From assembly GCA_973895155.1 (NCBI GenBank), contig OZ316894.1, positions 3,348,001-3,412,000 of the forward strand: DNA of 64,000 bases. The letters run 5' to 3'. Below, in pieces: positions 20,700 to 32,087 of this stretch. The translations under genes were made by a program, and so were the position numbers. Under the pieces are notes generated by a model. It was not told the origin of the DNA and made no database searches. It saw only the letters and a program-made list of their open reading frames with translations. Source of the DNA: Marsupella aquatica. Taxonomy: Eukaryota > Marchantiophyta. How positions within the stretch are numbered: position 1 is the stretch's first letter; each line of letters starts with the position of its first letter.

Positions 20700-23084
20700 C
20701 TAGTCAAACTTCAAGTAAGCAGTCTGTTGTTTCTCTGGGCTCAGCGCATGCTTGGCGAGCTGATGCTGATACTTCTTGCGCAACTTGATGGCTGCATGAA
20801 CGCTGCTGTGGACCTGGATGATCAACTTCATTTCGTTGAAAGTTTTGATTGCATCGTCCATGGATTGGATATCTCTCAGAAGCTTGCTTCTGTTCTGAAC
20901 AAGAATAGCGGCGACACAGAACACTGACAGCTCCTCGTCACCAGTTCTCTCGAGAAGGGTGCTGCTGAGCAGTGGCAACCTGTGACGATTTTTCATTAGC
21001 AGCCCTCCCGGTCGGAGACCACAAAGAGGGCCCCTTCCTAGGAAATTGACAGCAAAGGCACCTGAGTTTGAAATAGTCATGTCCGATGAGAATTCGTGCG
21101 GTGGAGAGCCATACTGTGACGAGAAAGACATTGACGGCGGTACCGAAACACTGTGATCATCAGACCTCCCACTCTCCGATAACAGACTAGTGGGGAACAG
21201 CCTCAACTCCAGGGCATCCAAGCAATTGAATTCCAAGGACAAGGCCATGGCCTGATTGAAGTCGGCAGCCCACATCATCTCCCACATGCATAGCGATTCA
21301 CCAAACGACATCTCCCTCCTAAACAGTACAAGAAGCATTCGAAACGCAAAAAGAAAGTTGTCTGCCCCCACTCCTGCGAGATGCTTCGACATTTGCGGAT
21401 CCGTCACTTCCAATATCCTGGACAGTGCTTCCAGTTGCTTCATCACTCCCACAGGTCCCTCCATCTGGAAGTTTTGGCGTACCCGCTTGAACAAGCTTTC
21501 GAAGCACCAAAAAGCATCCGCATCATCCTCGAAGATGACAATGAACGGAGATAGAAGGTCACTCATACCTTGACAATACCCAGTTTTGGGATCAACCCAC
21601 GCATACACTGCGAGAATATCAGACATGCGTGCCATGTTCTTGGCATCACCATAGAAATCCAGGTGCCTGTCCGTCCGCACAACATCAACAGCAATTCTAT
21701 GCAACATCCACAACCATTCAGCGACTCTCTCGTCACTGGCACTTCTCCCCAAAGCCGCCACTGGCTCATGCAGCGAATCACATTCCATGTGTACTTTGGA
21801 ACCCACCCCTTGGGCTCCTAGATGCTGCTTTTGACCCTCATCCTCCGCAAAACCTCTCGTGGAATCCCTAATTTTTATTCCCCTGTCTTTCTTCCTTCTA
21901 TCTCTCAAAAGCCAACTATTGATTCTTTTCATGGAACCTGCCGACCAACTCAGAGGTCCACTGTCCATCGAGAAAGTCCTCTTAGGCTTATTAAGATGAT
22001 TTGCAGTCTCCCTAATTTTTACTATGTGGTTATTGTCCTCTGTTAGGCGATTCGAATGGTCCACACCAGTCGAACATTCTCGACTACTACTGCTGGCAGG
22101 TGGATCCTCCATCCTTTCCACCTCGTTCGTTATCCCTAAACCGTTGGCGTAGTCCACACCTGTTGAAGGCTCTCGACTACTCCTCTCCACTTCCCTAAGA
22201 TCCCCCTCGGACTGATCTCGTGTCGGAGATCTCGACAATCTCAATTTCGTATCGGCTTCTGACTCCTGTAGAGCTCCTTGATGGTTCTCCTCTGAGACCT
22301 CACTAGAGCGGTTTTTGTACACGGAATCGAACACAGCTCCCACACTTGCAGGGGGGCTGTCGGAGTCCTCATCGGAGGTAGCAAGTTTCCTACGAGGAGA
22401 AATCGTTTTCTCATCTAGTGGTGAATTTTGGGTAATTACTGGACTCTCCGCAGCCTCTTCTTCTATGCATTCTTCTTCTTCACCTTCTCCTTCTTCTTCT
22501 TCTTCGTCATCATCTTCTTCTTCCTCCTCCTCTTCTTCTTCAGGCAAGGCTCCGACCGATGGTATCCCTCCGTCAGCTTCCTTGAGAGGATTACCACTGT
22601 CCTTGTTCGATAACCGAGCATCCATCACTTTGGAACCTACGGTGTAAGCCAAATTTCCTGTGCCAATACTGCCATGCATTTGGTGGCACTGTTCCACAAG
22701 CTTGCGGTAACGCTCCCTCCTTGCCGCACGCATGCCCTGCCGATACTCGGCAGTAGTCCCAAGGCCATAACACCCCAGCAGAAACTCCCATACTTCGGCA
22801 CGGATGGAATGGTCGACTCCCCCGAGAGCAATCGACTTGAGGAGTCTATGAAAACCAACAGGTCTCCCTTCGTAATCAAACGCCGCCTTCCATTTCCGTG
22901 ACTTCAATCGTTTGGCACCCTTAACATTTTTCCTAGGCGGTGGCCGCAAAAACGCAGGGACCTCATCATGATCTCCCCGCACTTCGGGTTTCTTTTGTTT
23001 GACCGATGATTTATTTGTTCTCGTTCTCACGCCAACTGGGCCCGTGCACGACCATGATGAAGATGCGTCCCAATCCGCCGACAT
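20700..23084 (-). CDS. TBC-domain Rab GTPase-activating protein, intronless
   Basis: A 794-residue protein that should speed GTP hydrolysis by a Rab-type GTPase in vesicle traffic. The start is the ATG at 23,084; an in-frame TAG lies three codons upstream. The N-terminal TBC part (about 65-110) has GGVDHSIRAEVWEFLLGCYG. An insert of about 300 residues follows, with an almost pure Glu/Asp tract at 182-211. The catalytic part (about 445-625) keeps both fingers: IAVDVVR (I464, D467, R470, arginine finger) and YCQGM (Y503, Q505, glutamine finger). A second insert of about 85 residues precedes the C-terminal TBC helix GDEELSVFCVAAILVQNR. It resembles the plant TBC1D15/GYP-like group. The whole gene is one exon although the helicase gene nearby has 35. 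An active GAP is likely; the target Rab is unknown. Confidence 0.9.
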   Translation of the reverse strand: MSADWDASSSWSCTGPVGVRTRTNKSSVKQKKPEVRGDHDEVPAFLRPPPRKNVKGAKRLKSRKWKAAFDYEGRPVGFHRLLKSIALGGVDHSIRAEVWEFLLGCYGLGTTAEYRQGMRAARRERYRKLVEQCHQMHGSIGTGNLAYTVGSKVMDARLSNKDSGNPLKEADGGIPSVGALPEEEEEEEEEDDDEEEEEGEGEEEECIEEEAAESPVITQNSPLDEKTISPRRKLATSDEDSDSPPASVGAVFDSVYKNRSSEVSEENHQGALQESEADTKLRLSRSPTRDQSEGDLREVERSSREPSTGVDYANGLGITNEVERMEDPPASSSSRECSTGVDHSNRLTEDNNHIVKIRETANHLNKPKRTFSMDSGPLSWSAGSMKRINSWLLRDRRKKDRGIKIRDSTRGFAEDEGQKQHLGAQGVGSKVHMECDSLHEPVAALGRSASDERVAEWLWMLHRIAVDVVRTDRHLDFYGDAKNMARMSDILAVYAWVDPKTGYCQGMSDLLSPFIVIFEDDADAFWCFESLFKRVRQNFQMEGPVGVMKQLEALSRILEVTDPQMSKHLAGVGADNFLFAFRMLLVLFRREMSFGESLCMWEMMWAADFNQAMALSLEFNCLDALELRLFPTSLLSESGRSDDHSVSVPPSMSFSSQYGSPPHEFSSDMTISNSGAFAVNFLGRGPLCGLRPGGLLMKNRHRLPLLSSTLLERTGDEELSVFCVAAILVQNRSKLLRDIQSMDDAIKTFNEMKLIIQVHSSVHAAIKLRKKYQHQLAKHALSPEKQQTAYLKFD

Positions 23085-24895
23085 CAAACTCTAAATCCCT
23101 CCTTGCGGTCCGATTTCTCATTCATACGGCCAACTCGAAATCCAACACCCACAATCACATGAGCAAAAGTAAAGCTGAAGAGTCAACCTCGACGGAGTAA
23201 TCAACCCCAACACCAGAAGTGCTCCTTCCTCCACACCACAATCCCTCTCCCACCACTCTCCTCGTCCGGGAATCGACAGCGAAAACACCAACACCTGCAG
23301 CGCATCCTGTGGGCACAACGGGGCAATAACCGAGCCAACACTCACTTCCCGAAATGAGTCTTCAAGCCATACAACAAATGCAATCTAACTCTGCAAAGAA
23401 ACCGCGTCTTCTCCAGAGTCTTAGGTCAACATCTAATTCCCACACTATGGAATGCATCCACCGCAACTGTAGCAGTAGTAACAATGGCTCTCAACCTCCA
23501 AAATCATGATGCCGACTGAACTTATGAAGATCTCACTCCCATTGAAACCTAATCACCTCCATCGTCTTCATCGTCACCTTCATTCCACACCCAATGCCGT
23601 CAAACAAGCAAGCGCATCTATCCCCCCACCGAATGTGAGGTCATCTACTGTACAAACACTGCACACGCGCTATCAAAAAGGGGTCGGTCACTCCTCCGTA
23701 AGGGTAGAGATTGACCCTATTTAGTCGACTGGACGTGATGCGATTTCAGTCCCTCACTCACTATCTCGCTCAATCACTCTTCTTGCCGGGAAAACGAAGT
23801 TGCTGCTCCTCTTCTGCGACGGACTTCTTCTTCTTCAATCACTCCCCTCGGACTTCCAGAATGAAGGAACAAAGGACCAGTTTCTCCTTCCTTTTCGACC
23901 ATCACGATAACCTAATCATCATCGCCCTCCCTCAGCAGTCGAGCAAGCAAACGCATCTAATCCACCACCAACTGGAAGATCACTACACAGTACACAAAAC
24001 TAAGAGGTTCGTTTACACATCCGCCAAGAAAGGCAGTCAGTCAGTACGCAATGAAACCTATTCTTCTATCAACCGGATCCGAAGCGATTTCATTCACCAG
24101 GAAATCACTCTCCCTCCGTCTCAAAGAATGCTCGCTTGCTCTGTAAGAAAGAGGAAACTACTATACGTCTCCTCAGTGAGACACTCCTCCCCCTTTCTCC
24201 GTATCCTCCTCCTTTACCTCCTTCGGCTCCTTCTTCCTCTCCTTCTTCTTCTCCAGGGACTCCACTTGGTGCACTTCTGGACAGACTGATCTGTTTCGTG
24301 CGCTGCTTTTACCTTTCCCACCACCACCGTAGCCACCGGAAAGAATATGACGCGATTTCTTCAGAAGCCTTCCATGGTCGTCACTAGTCAGTCCTGCCGA
24401 CCAGTGGCGTCTCGTCCGAGCAGTGTCCGAGATGGTGGCGGGCCGAGAGCATCCACTACTGACGCACCCAGGCCGCACCCACTCCAGATCCTCCACAGTA
24501 ACCAACAACACCAGGCTTTTGCTCTGCGCATCTCATCTAATCTCAATATCTCGTCCTCCGTATCATCGCTGGACTCTGCCCGATCTGTTTCACTAGTCCT
24601 CCGGTACTATTGCTCCTACTTTTCACCCAGTTCGGCTGGCCAGACGATCTTGGACTCGACGGATCGAGGAGGAGGGAAGCTCTCTGCTCTGCTCAATCTC
24701 ATGGCCACAGCGTGGCTGCCTCTCTGGATACTGGCCGATCTGTTACGGAGTACTACTGCTCCACTACTGTTGAGGCAGACGACAAGCTTCGGCTGGCCAG
24801 ACGATCACGGAGAAAGGAGCGAGAGGGAGGAGGGGAATAGAAAAGGGACAAGACAGACGGGTCAGACCAGACGGCACGAGGCCAGCAGGAAGGAA
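23085..24895. other. Upstream region of the TBC gene, CT-rich
   Basis: By position it contains the TBC promoter and 5' UTR (minus strand). The 192-codon plus-strand frame at 23,711-24,289 and overlapping frames up to 24,955 are rich in Ser, Leu and Arg without domains and are probably by-products of CT-rich sequence. A 5'-UTR intron cannot be excluded. Confidence 0.4.
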
Positions 24896-25650
24896 GGGCT
24901 TCGAGTGACTGTTCACTGGGACCTCATTTACCCTAGGGATAAGCCTTTTCTTTAGTGGCAAAAATAATAGCTACTGTAGATTCCGCATATTTTGTGACAA
25001 GGCGGAAGTAAGGGCTTCGAGTGACTGTTCACTGGGACCTCATTTACCCTAGAGACAAGAGATTTTTTTAGTGGCGAAAAGTAGTTCTCAGTGGCAAAAA
25101 TTGGCTAGATTCGGCCTGTTTTGTGAGAAGTGAAGTAAGGGCTTCGAGTGAGTGTTCACTGGGACCTCATTTACCCTAGGGATAAGCGTTTTCTTGAGTG
25201 GCAAACATTAGCTAGAGTTCACATATTTTGTGACAAGTCGGAAGCAAGGGATTCAAATTAGCTAGATTCGGCATATATTTTGTGAGAAGGGGAAGTTAGG
25301 GCTTCGAGTGACTGTTCACTGGGACCTCATTTACCCTAGTGACAAGTGATTTTTTTAGTGGCGGAAAGCAATTCTCAGTGGAAGAAATTAGCTAGATTCC
25401 CCATATTTTGTGACAAGGTGGAAGTAAGGGCTTCGAGTGACTGTACACTGTGACCTCATTGACCATAGGGAGAAGTTGTTTTAGTGGGAACAAGTATTTC
25501 TTAGTGGCAGAAATCAGAGATTCCACATGTTTTGCGATGATGTGGAAGTAAGGGCTTCGAGTGACTGTTCATTGGGACCTCATTTACCGTAGGGACCTGC
25601 CCTTCATTTAGTGGCGAAAATTAGCTAGATTCCATATTTGTGACAAGGTT
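24896..25650. repeat. Tandem array A, six units of ~116-160 bp
   Basis: Each unit begins GGGCTTCGAGTGACTGTTCA, with CTGGGACCTCATTTACCCTA next, then AGTGGCxAAAATTAGCTAGA and CATATTTTGTGACAAG. Starts lie at about 24,896, 25,013, 25,139, 25,299, 25,428 and 25,552. The first four units are the best preserved. Confidence 0.85.
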
Positions 25651-25990
25651 TGGGCAGTTGGGGGCGAATATTTGCTAGATTTTTTCCACCATGGTGACAA
25701 CTTTTGTTCCCTTGAGGCGGAAATTAGCTAGATTCCACCATTGCACCATATTTTGGGCATTTGGAGCGAAAATAGCTACAGTACATTCCACCATTGTGAC
25801 AAGTTTTGGGCACTTGAGGCGAAAGGTAGATTCCATCATTGTGACTAGTTTTGGCCACTTGAGGCGAAAATTAGGTCGATTCCACCGTGGTGACAAGTTT
25901 GGGGCACTTGGAGCGAAAATTAGGTCGATTCCACCAATGTAACAAGTTTTGTTCACTTGGTACCAAAATCCTCATTTGTGACGACTTTTT
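25651..25990. repeat. Tandem array B, six or seven units of ~55-62 bp
   Basis: Units read GATTCCACCATTGTGACAAG, then TTTTGGGCACTTGAGGCGAA and AATTAGCTA. The unit shares TTAGCTAGATTCCxxxATTT and TGTGACAAG with array A, so it looks like a sub-repeat amplified from it. A minus-strand frame encodes a repeated NFRLKxPKLVTMVE peptide, judged to be a by-product. Confidence 0.8.
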
Positions 25991-28829
25991 TCCACTTGAG
26001 ACTAAAATTGGCTAAATTTTGTTATCTTCCATTAACGAGTTTCCACTCACCCCATTAGTAGAATCCAATGGTTATCCTAATTCTAGGGAATCTGACAATC
26101 CAGATAATCCAAGAAAAATTGATCTTTTGTGGATCCTCTCCCCATAGGTAGATTTTAAAAATGTGAGCACGTACATCGTCATGTAGTCAACCTTCTGTGC
26201 ATAATAGGTAGCTCGCCAGCATAAAATGGTGGCACCCAATAGGCAGCAACACATGAGTGGATGAGGAATGGTCCCTCAGAATGGGAGAGAGGGAGTGAGG
26301 GAAATACAGTCTACACTCCCTAAGTACACAAGAAGAAACCACGGCTATGCAGTCCTTAAACCGTTCCTTATTTTCTGTTTGTATTTTTCAGGGCCATCTG
26401 GAGCGTAATGCCCTGGTCAAGATCTGGATCATCTTTTTACAAAGATTCTCCTCAACTTTTACTAAAGATAACAAGAATGAAATCTAGTAAAACTTTAAGT
26501 GTACTAAGTTCTTGTTTCCGGAGTATTATGGGCACTTATAGGCCCTCAAAACTCAAGCTGAATCTCTCATTTTTTTCAAGGAATTATATCCCCCAATGCC
26601 CTCCAACGAGGACTTTACTGTATACATATGGTTTTGTAGTATGTGATAAGTGCATGTTATTTTTAAACTTTGCACCTATAGATAAGTAGCATGACTGTTG
26701 ATTCTTCCCGGGGATAGATTTCTCACCTTCAGCCCTCCCTCTCCCCCTCTATTACTTGTAACATTTCATCTCAAAATGCTCAGAAAAAAAGGAACGATCT
26801 ATCAGACTTGCAATAAGGAATATTTTGCACTAATGGACTGTGCACTCAGGTAGATCAGATAGTGTAAAGAAGGGAAAAGGCAAAGCCACAGTACATTGTG
26901 GTGAAACCGTTGCAAGGTTGCTTACAAAAACCGTAACTATGAGAAAAAGCTGTAAGAGCACCAGCACTGATTGGCTACAAAAGCAGTCACTACTAAAATC
27001 ATAGCACTACGGACTACAATCAGGTTAGGGAGGGAGACAAATGGCAGGCCCTGGGCAAAGACACTATAGTAGCTTGGTTCATATATATTGGTGTCTGACC
27101 AGTCATGACGGGTGCCCCAACCCTCAACAGTCCCATGTCCCATGGTGTAGTCAATGTATTTGAGACGTCCTATTACATTCTATTGAAAGCGGTTACATAA
27201 AACAGCGCAACCTATGAAAAAAAGTAGTAAGAGTGCCCCTGTTGGGCTGGCTAGGTCCGCAGATATGTCTTCAGAAGTGTGCCAGTAGTAATTTATGGGG
27301 ATTGTAATTGAATTTGGTGTAGATTTGTGTTACAACTGTAATGAGAAGTGCAAAATGGAGTAGGACATCCCTTCATTGAGATTTGAGAGTGTTCACTAGT
27401 CATGAAAGTTACTGACAGGACTGCGATACTAGTCACTAGCACACGGATCTCAAAGAGCACAACATAAATACGCAATTGGTAGCAATAATAGTTTCTTGGG
27501 GGCCCACTTAGTATAGAATGCAATACCGTGAACAAGACAATGTGTGATTTGAAATACTCCTATTATCAACAAGCACCAAGTGACCAAGAGCAAGCTCCAA
27601 ACAATGATCTGCATCCTGGTTGTTCGTCCTGCCTCCCTCCGTCCCTTCCTCCCTCCCTCCCCCAACCTTGGGGGCATCTTCTCTTCCATGGATCTAACCT
27701 CCAACTGTCACCACCCCCTCCCTCTCCTGGTGAATCTCAAGCTGCCTCTACCGTCCGTATCTTGTCTTCGATCTATTATTGAACAAAAACCCTGCTGAGG
27801 GCTAGACTCTTTACAATATTTTAGTGTCACTAAACAATTAGTATCACACACACTAATTAGGGGAAGCCCTTGAATTTTCATACAAGTAACACAATTTTCA
27901 TACAAGTTACACTATACCATAATAGTGTCACACACACTAATAACAATCACCCAACCCAAATATAACCTCACACTAAATAGAGTGTATGAGACTAAATATT
28001 GTATAGAGTGTAGCTCAAAGTGCCCATTGGTTACATTGGGCCAGGTTGATATGTCTTTCCTCAATTTTGGCTCAACAATGGAGACTTTTGGCACCTTCCC
28101 TCAACTGAAGCCCAACCTCACTTTTGCTCTCCCGTCCATTGCACGTAAGCAACTTCTTTTTTGCACTGGTTACTTTTCTTGTCATTGAATGAGACAAAAA
28201 CAACCGTCCACTGTTCAGTCTCCCGTACTTTTCTCCCTTTTCCCTCTTTTTTCTCTTACATTAGGGACAATGAATCCAATATTCAATAAGACAAAATAGG
28301 CATGTACTAGGATGAAACATACTCTTTTTTGCTTCCAAATTCTTATTCTGTCAAGCGTTTTGGCGTGTATGATGGCATCAGTTTTTTCCTCTGATCCAAT
28401 TGGTCAAAGACTTGTTTCACGAAGATGTCTATTGGAATCTTACCCTATCTGGAATTCTGTTTTGTTTGGCCTGAAAATTCTAATTGTCAGTCATATGAAG
28501 ACCATGCATGATAGCAGCAAAGTTTTCCTAGTACGAGACTACAGTAGTAGTCAAAGAGCAGTCGCTAAGTTTGACTGTTTTACGTGGGATTAAATTAAAT
28601 GGTCAATTTATGTTGGCCAGTGGGATTATATTGGAATCCTGCTGGCCAACTACTGTACAGTATAGTGAGGCATCTAAGTGAGCAGCCAAATCATTAAAAA
28701 AAATACCCAGAGGACCTCGGCAATCAGTAGGATTGCGTGCAGTATCTACTTCGATGCTTAAGAATCCCGCCAAAAGTACTCACGTGGTATATAACTTGGA
28801 TGGAGGACCAAAACTTAACCATCATATGT
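25991..28829. other. Intergenic, no gene recognised
   Basis: Contains a CCTCCCTCC-rich tract (27,628-27,665) and scattered short frames, none with a domain. The right end flanks the Copia insertion. Confidence 0.45.
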
Positions 28830-28834
28830 TTTAT

Positions 28835-28926
28835 TGTGATAATGGAATGAGAATGAATAGGTGAATAGCCATGAGTGGTGGTACATATAGTCATGTCTGG
28901 TGACCGGCTGGAGGTAGAGTCTAACA
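28835..28926 (-). repeat. 3' LTR (left), 92 bp
   Basis: Begins TGTGATAATGG and ends TCTAACA on the plus strand. It is identical base for base to the LTR at 33,423-33,514. Confidence 0.93.
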
Positions 28927-28937
28927 CTCCCCTTTGG
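28927..28937 (-). other. Polypurine tract of the Copia element
   Basis: On the minus strand CCAAAGGGGAG lies immediately before the 3' LTR, the expected place for the plus-strand primer of reverse transcription. Confidence 0.75.
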
Positions 28938-29251
28938 ATATATAGTGACAACTATATAGACAACATAGACTATACCTATTATATCATGTTCATAGAAAAT
29001 ACATGATATAAGTACAAGCGAGGTAGACTGCCTCGTTAAAAAACCTTTATCAACTCTAACTTAGTAAAAACTCTACCAGTTTAACAGAGAAAAATATGAG
29101 TGCTAAAGGAAAAAGACTACAGCCTAACAGTTCTCGTCGTAATGAATGTCAATAGTGTATAAAGTTAGATGCTATAGTAAATCTAGCTTTAACATCTGTT
29201 TCATCAGTCGGTCGTCAGCAGCGTATCATAAGCATCATGTCGTCAGCATCA

Positions 29252-31228
29252 TCAGGTATCATGTGGAGCAGTAGCCTCCATGGTCATCATGCGTCGCACG
29301 CTCCGTAGTCCAATCGTCTGGCAGTGTCGGCGATGAATTGATGACGATAGGGATTTGGTGAAGAGATCCGCACAATTGTCTGCACTTGAAATCTGCAAAA
29401 TGTTGATCTCTTTTCCGTGTAACTCGTGGGTGTAGAAAAACTTTGGAGCTATATGTTTCACGCGATCGCCTTTGATGAATCCTTTTGTGATCTATTGTAT
29501 ACATGTTGCGTTATCCTCAAAAATGTTAGTAGGCTTCGTTAGTGGTGGTAGGCCGCATTTGGTGTTGATGTGGTTTATAAAGGATCGTAACCAAACGGCT
29601 TCACGACTAGCCTCATGTAGAGCTAAGATTTCTGAGTGATTCGATGAGGTTGCTGTTAGGGTCTGTTTCACGCTTTTCCAAGAAAAAGCGGTACCCCCTA
29701 TGGTAAAAATGTATCCAGTTTGGGATTTTGCGGTGTCAGTGTCGGAAAGATATCCGACATCCGCATATCCTATGAGCTCGTGGTTTGCACCGAATGGGTA
29801 AAATAACCCGGTATCGGTGGTTCCACGTAGGTATCTAAATACGTATTTAACTCCATTCCAGTGTCTGGCTGTGGGAGTTGCACTATGTCTAGCTAGTAAG
29901 TTAACTGCAAATGCAATGTCTGGTCGTGTCTGATTTGCTAGGTACATTAATGCTCCTATCGCAGAAAGATACGGAGTTTCTGGTCCTAATAGTGGTTCAT
30001 GTTCTTCGCGTTTGCGAAAAACATCAGTATTGTTTTATAATGAACGTACAACCATTGGTGACGTCAATGGGTGTGCTAGGTTCATATTGAACTGTTTTAG
30101 GATCTTTTCAGTTTGTGTTGTCTGATGGAGCATCATGCCAGTGGGTAAGATCTCCAGTTGTAAGCCTAAGCAAAAGTTTGTATGTCCAAGGTCTTTCATC
30201 TCAAATGTTGATTTAAGATTGGTAATAGTATCTTCTATAAGTTGGGGTGTCCCAAATATATTTAAGTCATCAAAATAAATAGAAACGATGACATATTCGT
30301 CATCCACATGTTTAATAAATAAACATGGTGTAATGACATCATAGGAAAAACCCATGGCAATCATTTTATCAGTAAATCTTTGATACCATACTCTGTCACT
30401 TTGTTTAAGGCCATATAATGCCTTCAACACGCGGATAGCTAATCCACGGCGAGTATTCCGTACGGTTGACACAACGATGTCATTATTATGGGTTAAATGT
30501 GTAGATGACACATGAGGTGTAGCTTGAGATAATTGTGTTATAATCTTATGTAAATATGGGATATGCGATTTAGCGCCTTGAGCTAAAGCTCGGCGACGTT
30601 GCTCCAACTCAGGAGGTGATCGCATGTATAGACAAGTGTCTAAAGTGCCATATAGATATGCAGTTGCAACATCCATTTGTCGCATTTGTAGTTTATGGAA
30701 AATGGCAAATCTGATAAGGTATCGGAATGTTGTGCTATCCATAACCGGTGAGTAAGTTTCATCGTAATGAATTCCCGGTTGTTGGGTAAATCCTTTCCCT
30801 ACCAGACGTGCTTTGTAGCGTACAACTTGGCCTTTATCATTTCTTTTGCGGACAAATGTCCACTTGTAGCCAATTAGATGTACGTCTTGCGGTGTTGGCT
30901 CGACTGGGCCAAAAGTGTGTCTGCTGAGTAGGGAATCTAATTCTCCATTTATAGTTTTTTGCCATTCAGGCCAATCTGGTCTGTTTTGGCATTCTAAGAT
31001 AGATATTGGTTCGGGTGTATCGTCAGTGATATGTGTTGCCACCATTAATGCAAAAGCATCATCTATTGAAGTAGTATTTCTGTCCCACATCGCACCTGTG
31101 TGTGCGTAGTGGATAGAGATCTCTTCATGGGATGTAGATTCGGTATGATCGACATCAGTTGAAGGTGGTATAGATGAACCACGCCTTCGTGGTTGTTTAT
31201 CTTTTGATCCCAAGGGTCTACCTCATTT
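29252..31228 (-). pseudogene. Copia pol remnant: reverse transcriptase and RNase H with two stops
   Basis: A single frame runs from about 31,228 to 29,252. Reverse transcriptase shows WQKTINGELDSLLSRHTF, YKARLVGKGFTQ, MDVATAYLYGTL, LKALYGLKQS, the catalytic YFDD box and LGLQLE. RNase H shows GYADVGYLSD, TGYIFTIGG, ALHEASREAVWL and DNCADLFTKSL. In-frame stops at 30,035-30,037 (before the NNTDVFRKREE linker) and 29,492-29,494 (inside RNase H, CIQ-stop-ITKGF) break it into three. All three parts share one phase, so there is no frameshift. The upstream integrase and protease are missing. Confidence 0.9.
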
Positions 31229-31490
31229 TGCACGAGGTTGTTCTACCACCGCCGCGTCCTCCGCGTCCGCCACATCCGCCACGTCCTCCTCATCCACCAC
31301 GTCCTCCACATCCTCGAAAGGTTCGTTGGGAGTTATATTGTGGACGTTGGTTATAGAAACTCCCCCTGTTGTGGGTGTTTCTCCGGTTGCTATTCTTAGT
31401 GCGTTTAATGCCTTGCCTCGATGTGGAGGGTTCATCGTTTTCTATGTTATGGGTTTCATTCTGTTGTCCTGAGGGCATTGTGCCCGCAGG
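31223..31490 (-). other. RG/GG-rich gag tail and deletion junction
   Basis: Minus-strand codons read STSRQGIKRTKNSNRRN, SQRTF, then a run of Gly/Arg codons (plus strand CCACCGCCGCGTCCTCCGCG and similar). The frame is shifted relative to the upstream gag. This normally precedes the zinc knuckle and protease; here it runs straight into the post-integrase linker. The repetitive GGN/CGN sequence may have promoted the deletion. Confidence 0.7.
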
Positions 31491-32087
31491 TCATTTTCTA
31501 GAGTTTACGAAAAGAAGTTCTTGGTTTCTTTCGGTGACTAGGAGGTGGGCTATGAGCTCGGAGTATTGCCCGAACTTCATGTTTCGATACTGTGTTGATA
31601 GCCACACATTCGATGAATGAAATGTCGACAAGGTCTTCTCTAGCAGATCCTTGTCTGTGACCGGCTCGCCGCATAGTGCGAGGGTTGATGTTATTCTAAA
31701 GAGTTCGCTATTGTAGGCTGAAATAGAGGTAAAGTCTTGGACTCGCAGGTTTAGCCAGTCTTGCCTGGCTTTAGGTAGTTCAACCAATTTTTGGTGGTCG
31801 AATCGGGTTTGGAGCGCTGTCCAAAGTTCACGAGGGGTTGAGAGGTGCATGTATTGTCTTTGTAGGAATCTATGGATATGGCGTCTAAGGAATACAAGGG
31901 CCTTAGATACATTGGCTTTAGTTAACGGGTCTGGTTGGGGTTCGCCAACTAGTATAGGTAAAGTCATCCCTATAGCTGGGAGTAGGGTTAGCGAGGTAAG
32001 GTTCTCTCTGAGGTTCATCGACCATTCCAGGTAGTTGCTACCATCGATGTCTAGGGCTGGAAATGTTAATTTCTCTAGGTTGGTCAT
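31491..32087 (-). CDS. Copia gag (capsid region), intact 198-codon frame
   Basis: ATG at 32,087. The protein starts MTNLEKLTFPALDIDGSNYL EW, the usual Copia gag opening, and has RELWTALQTRFDHQK and YNSELFRITSTLALCGEPVT, typical of the UBN2/gag family that forms the particle. It ends in LLFVNSRK at a stop (31,491-31,493); the nucleic-acid-binding tail follows out of frame. A complete capsid region beside a dead pol fits a non-autonomous element that can be packaged. Confidence 0.88.
   Translation of the reverse strand: MTNLEKLTFPALDIDGSNYLEWSMNLRENLTSLTLLPAIGMTLPILVGEPQPDPLTKANVSKALVFLRRHIHRFLQRQYMHLSTPRELWTALQTRFDHQKLVELPKARQDWLNLRVQDFTSISAYNSELFRITSTLALCGEPVTDKDLLEKTLSTFHSSNVWLSTQYRNMKFGQYSELIAHLLVTERNQELLFVNSRK

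Noticed and set aside
22315-22647. Plus-strand frames rich in Ser or Phe opposite the TBC gene
   Set aside because: They are the antisense of the Glu/Asp tract (GAA/GAG/GAT codons) of the real gene.
23711-24289. 192-codon plus-strand frame upstream of the TBC gene
   Set aside because: Compositionally biased (Ser, Leu, Arg), overlaps other frames, no motif, and lies in the expected promoter/5' UTR of the minus-strand gene.
25675-25956. Minus-strand frame with repeated NFRLKxPKLVTMVE peptide
   Set aside because: It arises from the ~60-bp tandem array; unit lengths vary and the frame is not kept across the whole array.
31214-31490. Hidden protease or integrase between gag and reverse transcriptase
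   Set aside because: Only about 0.3 kb is available and it encodes the Gly/Arg-rich tail and the post-integrase linker; neither a DTGA-type protease nor an HHCC/DDE integrase motif is present in any frame.
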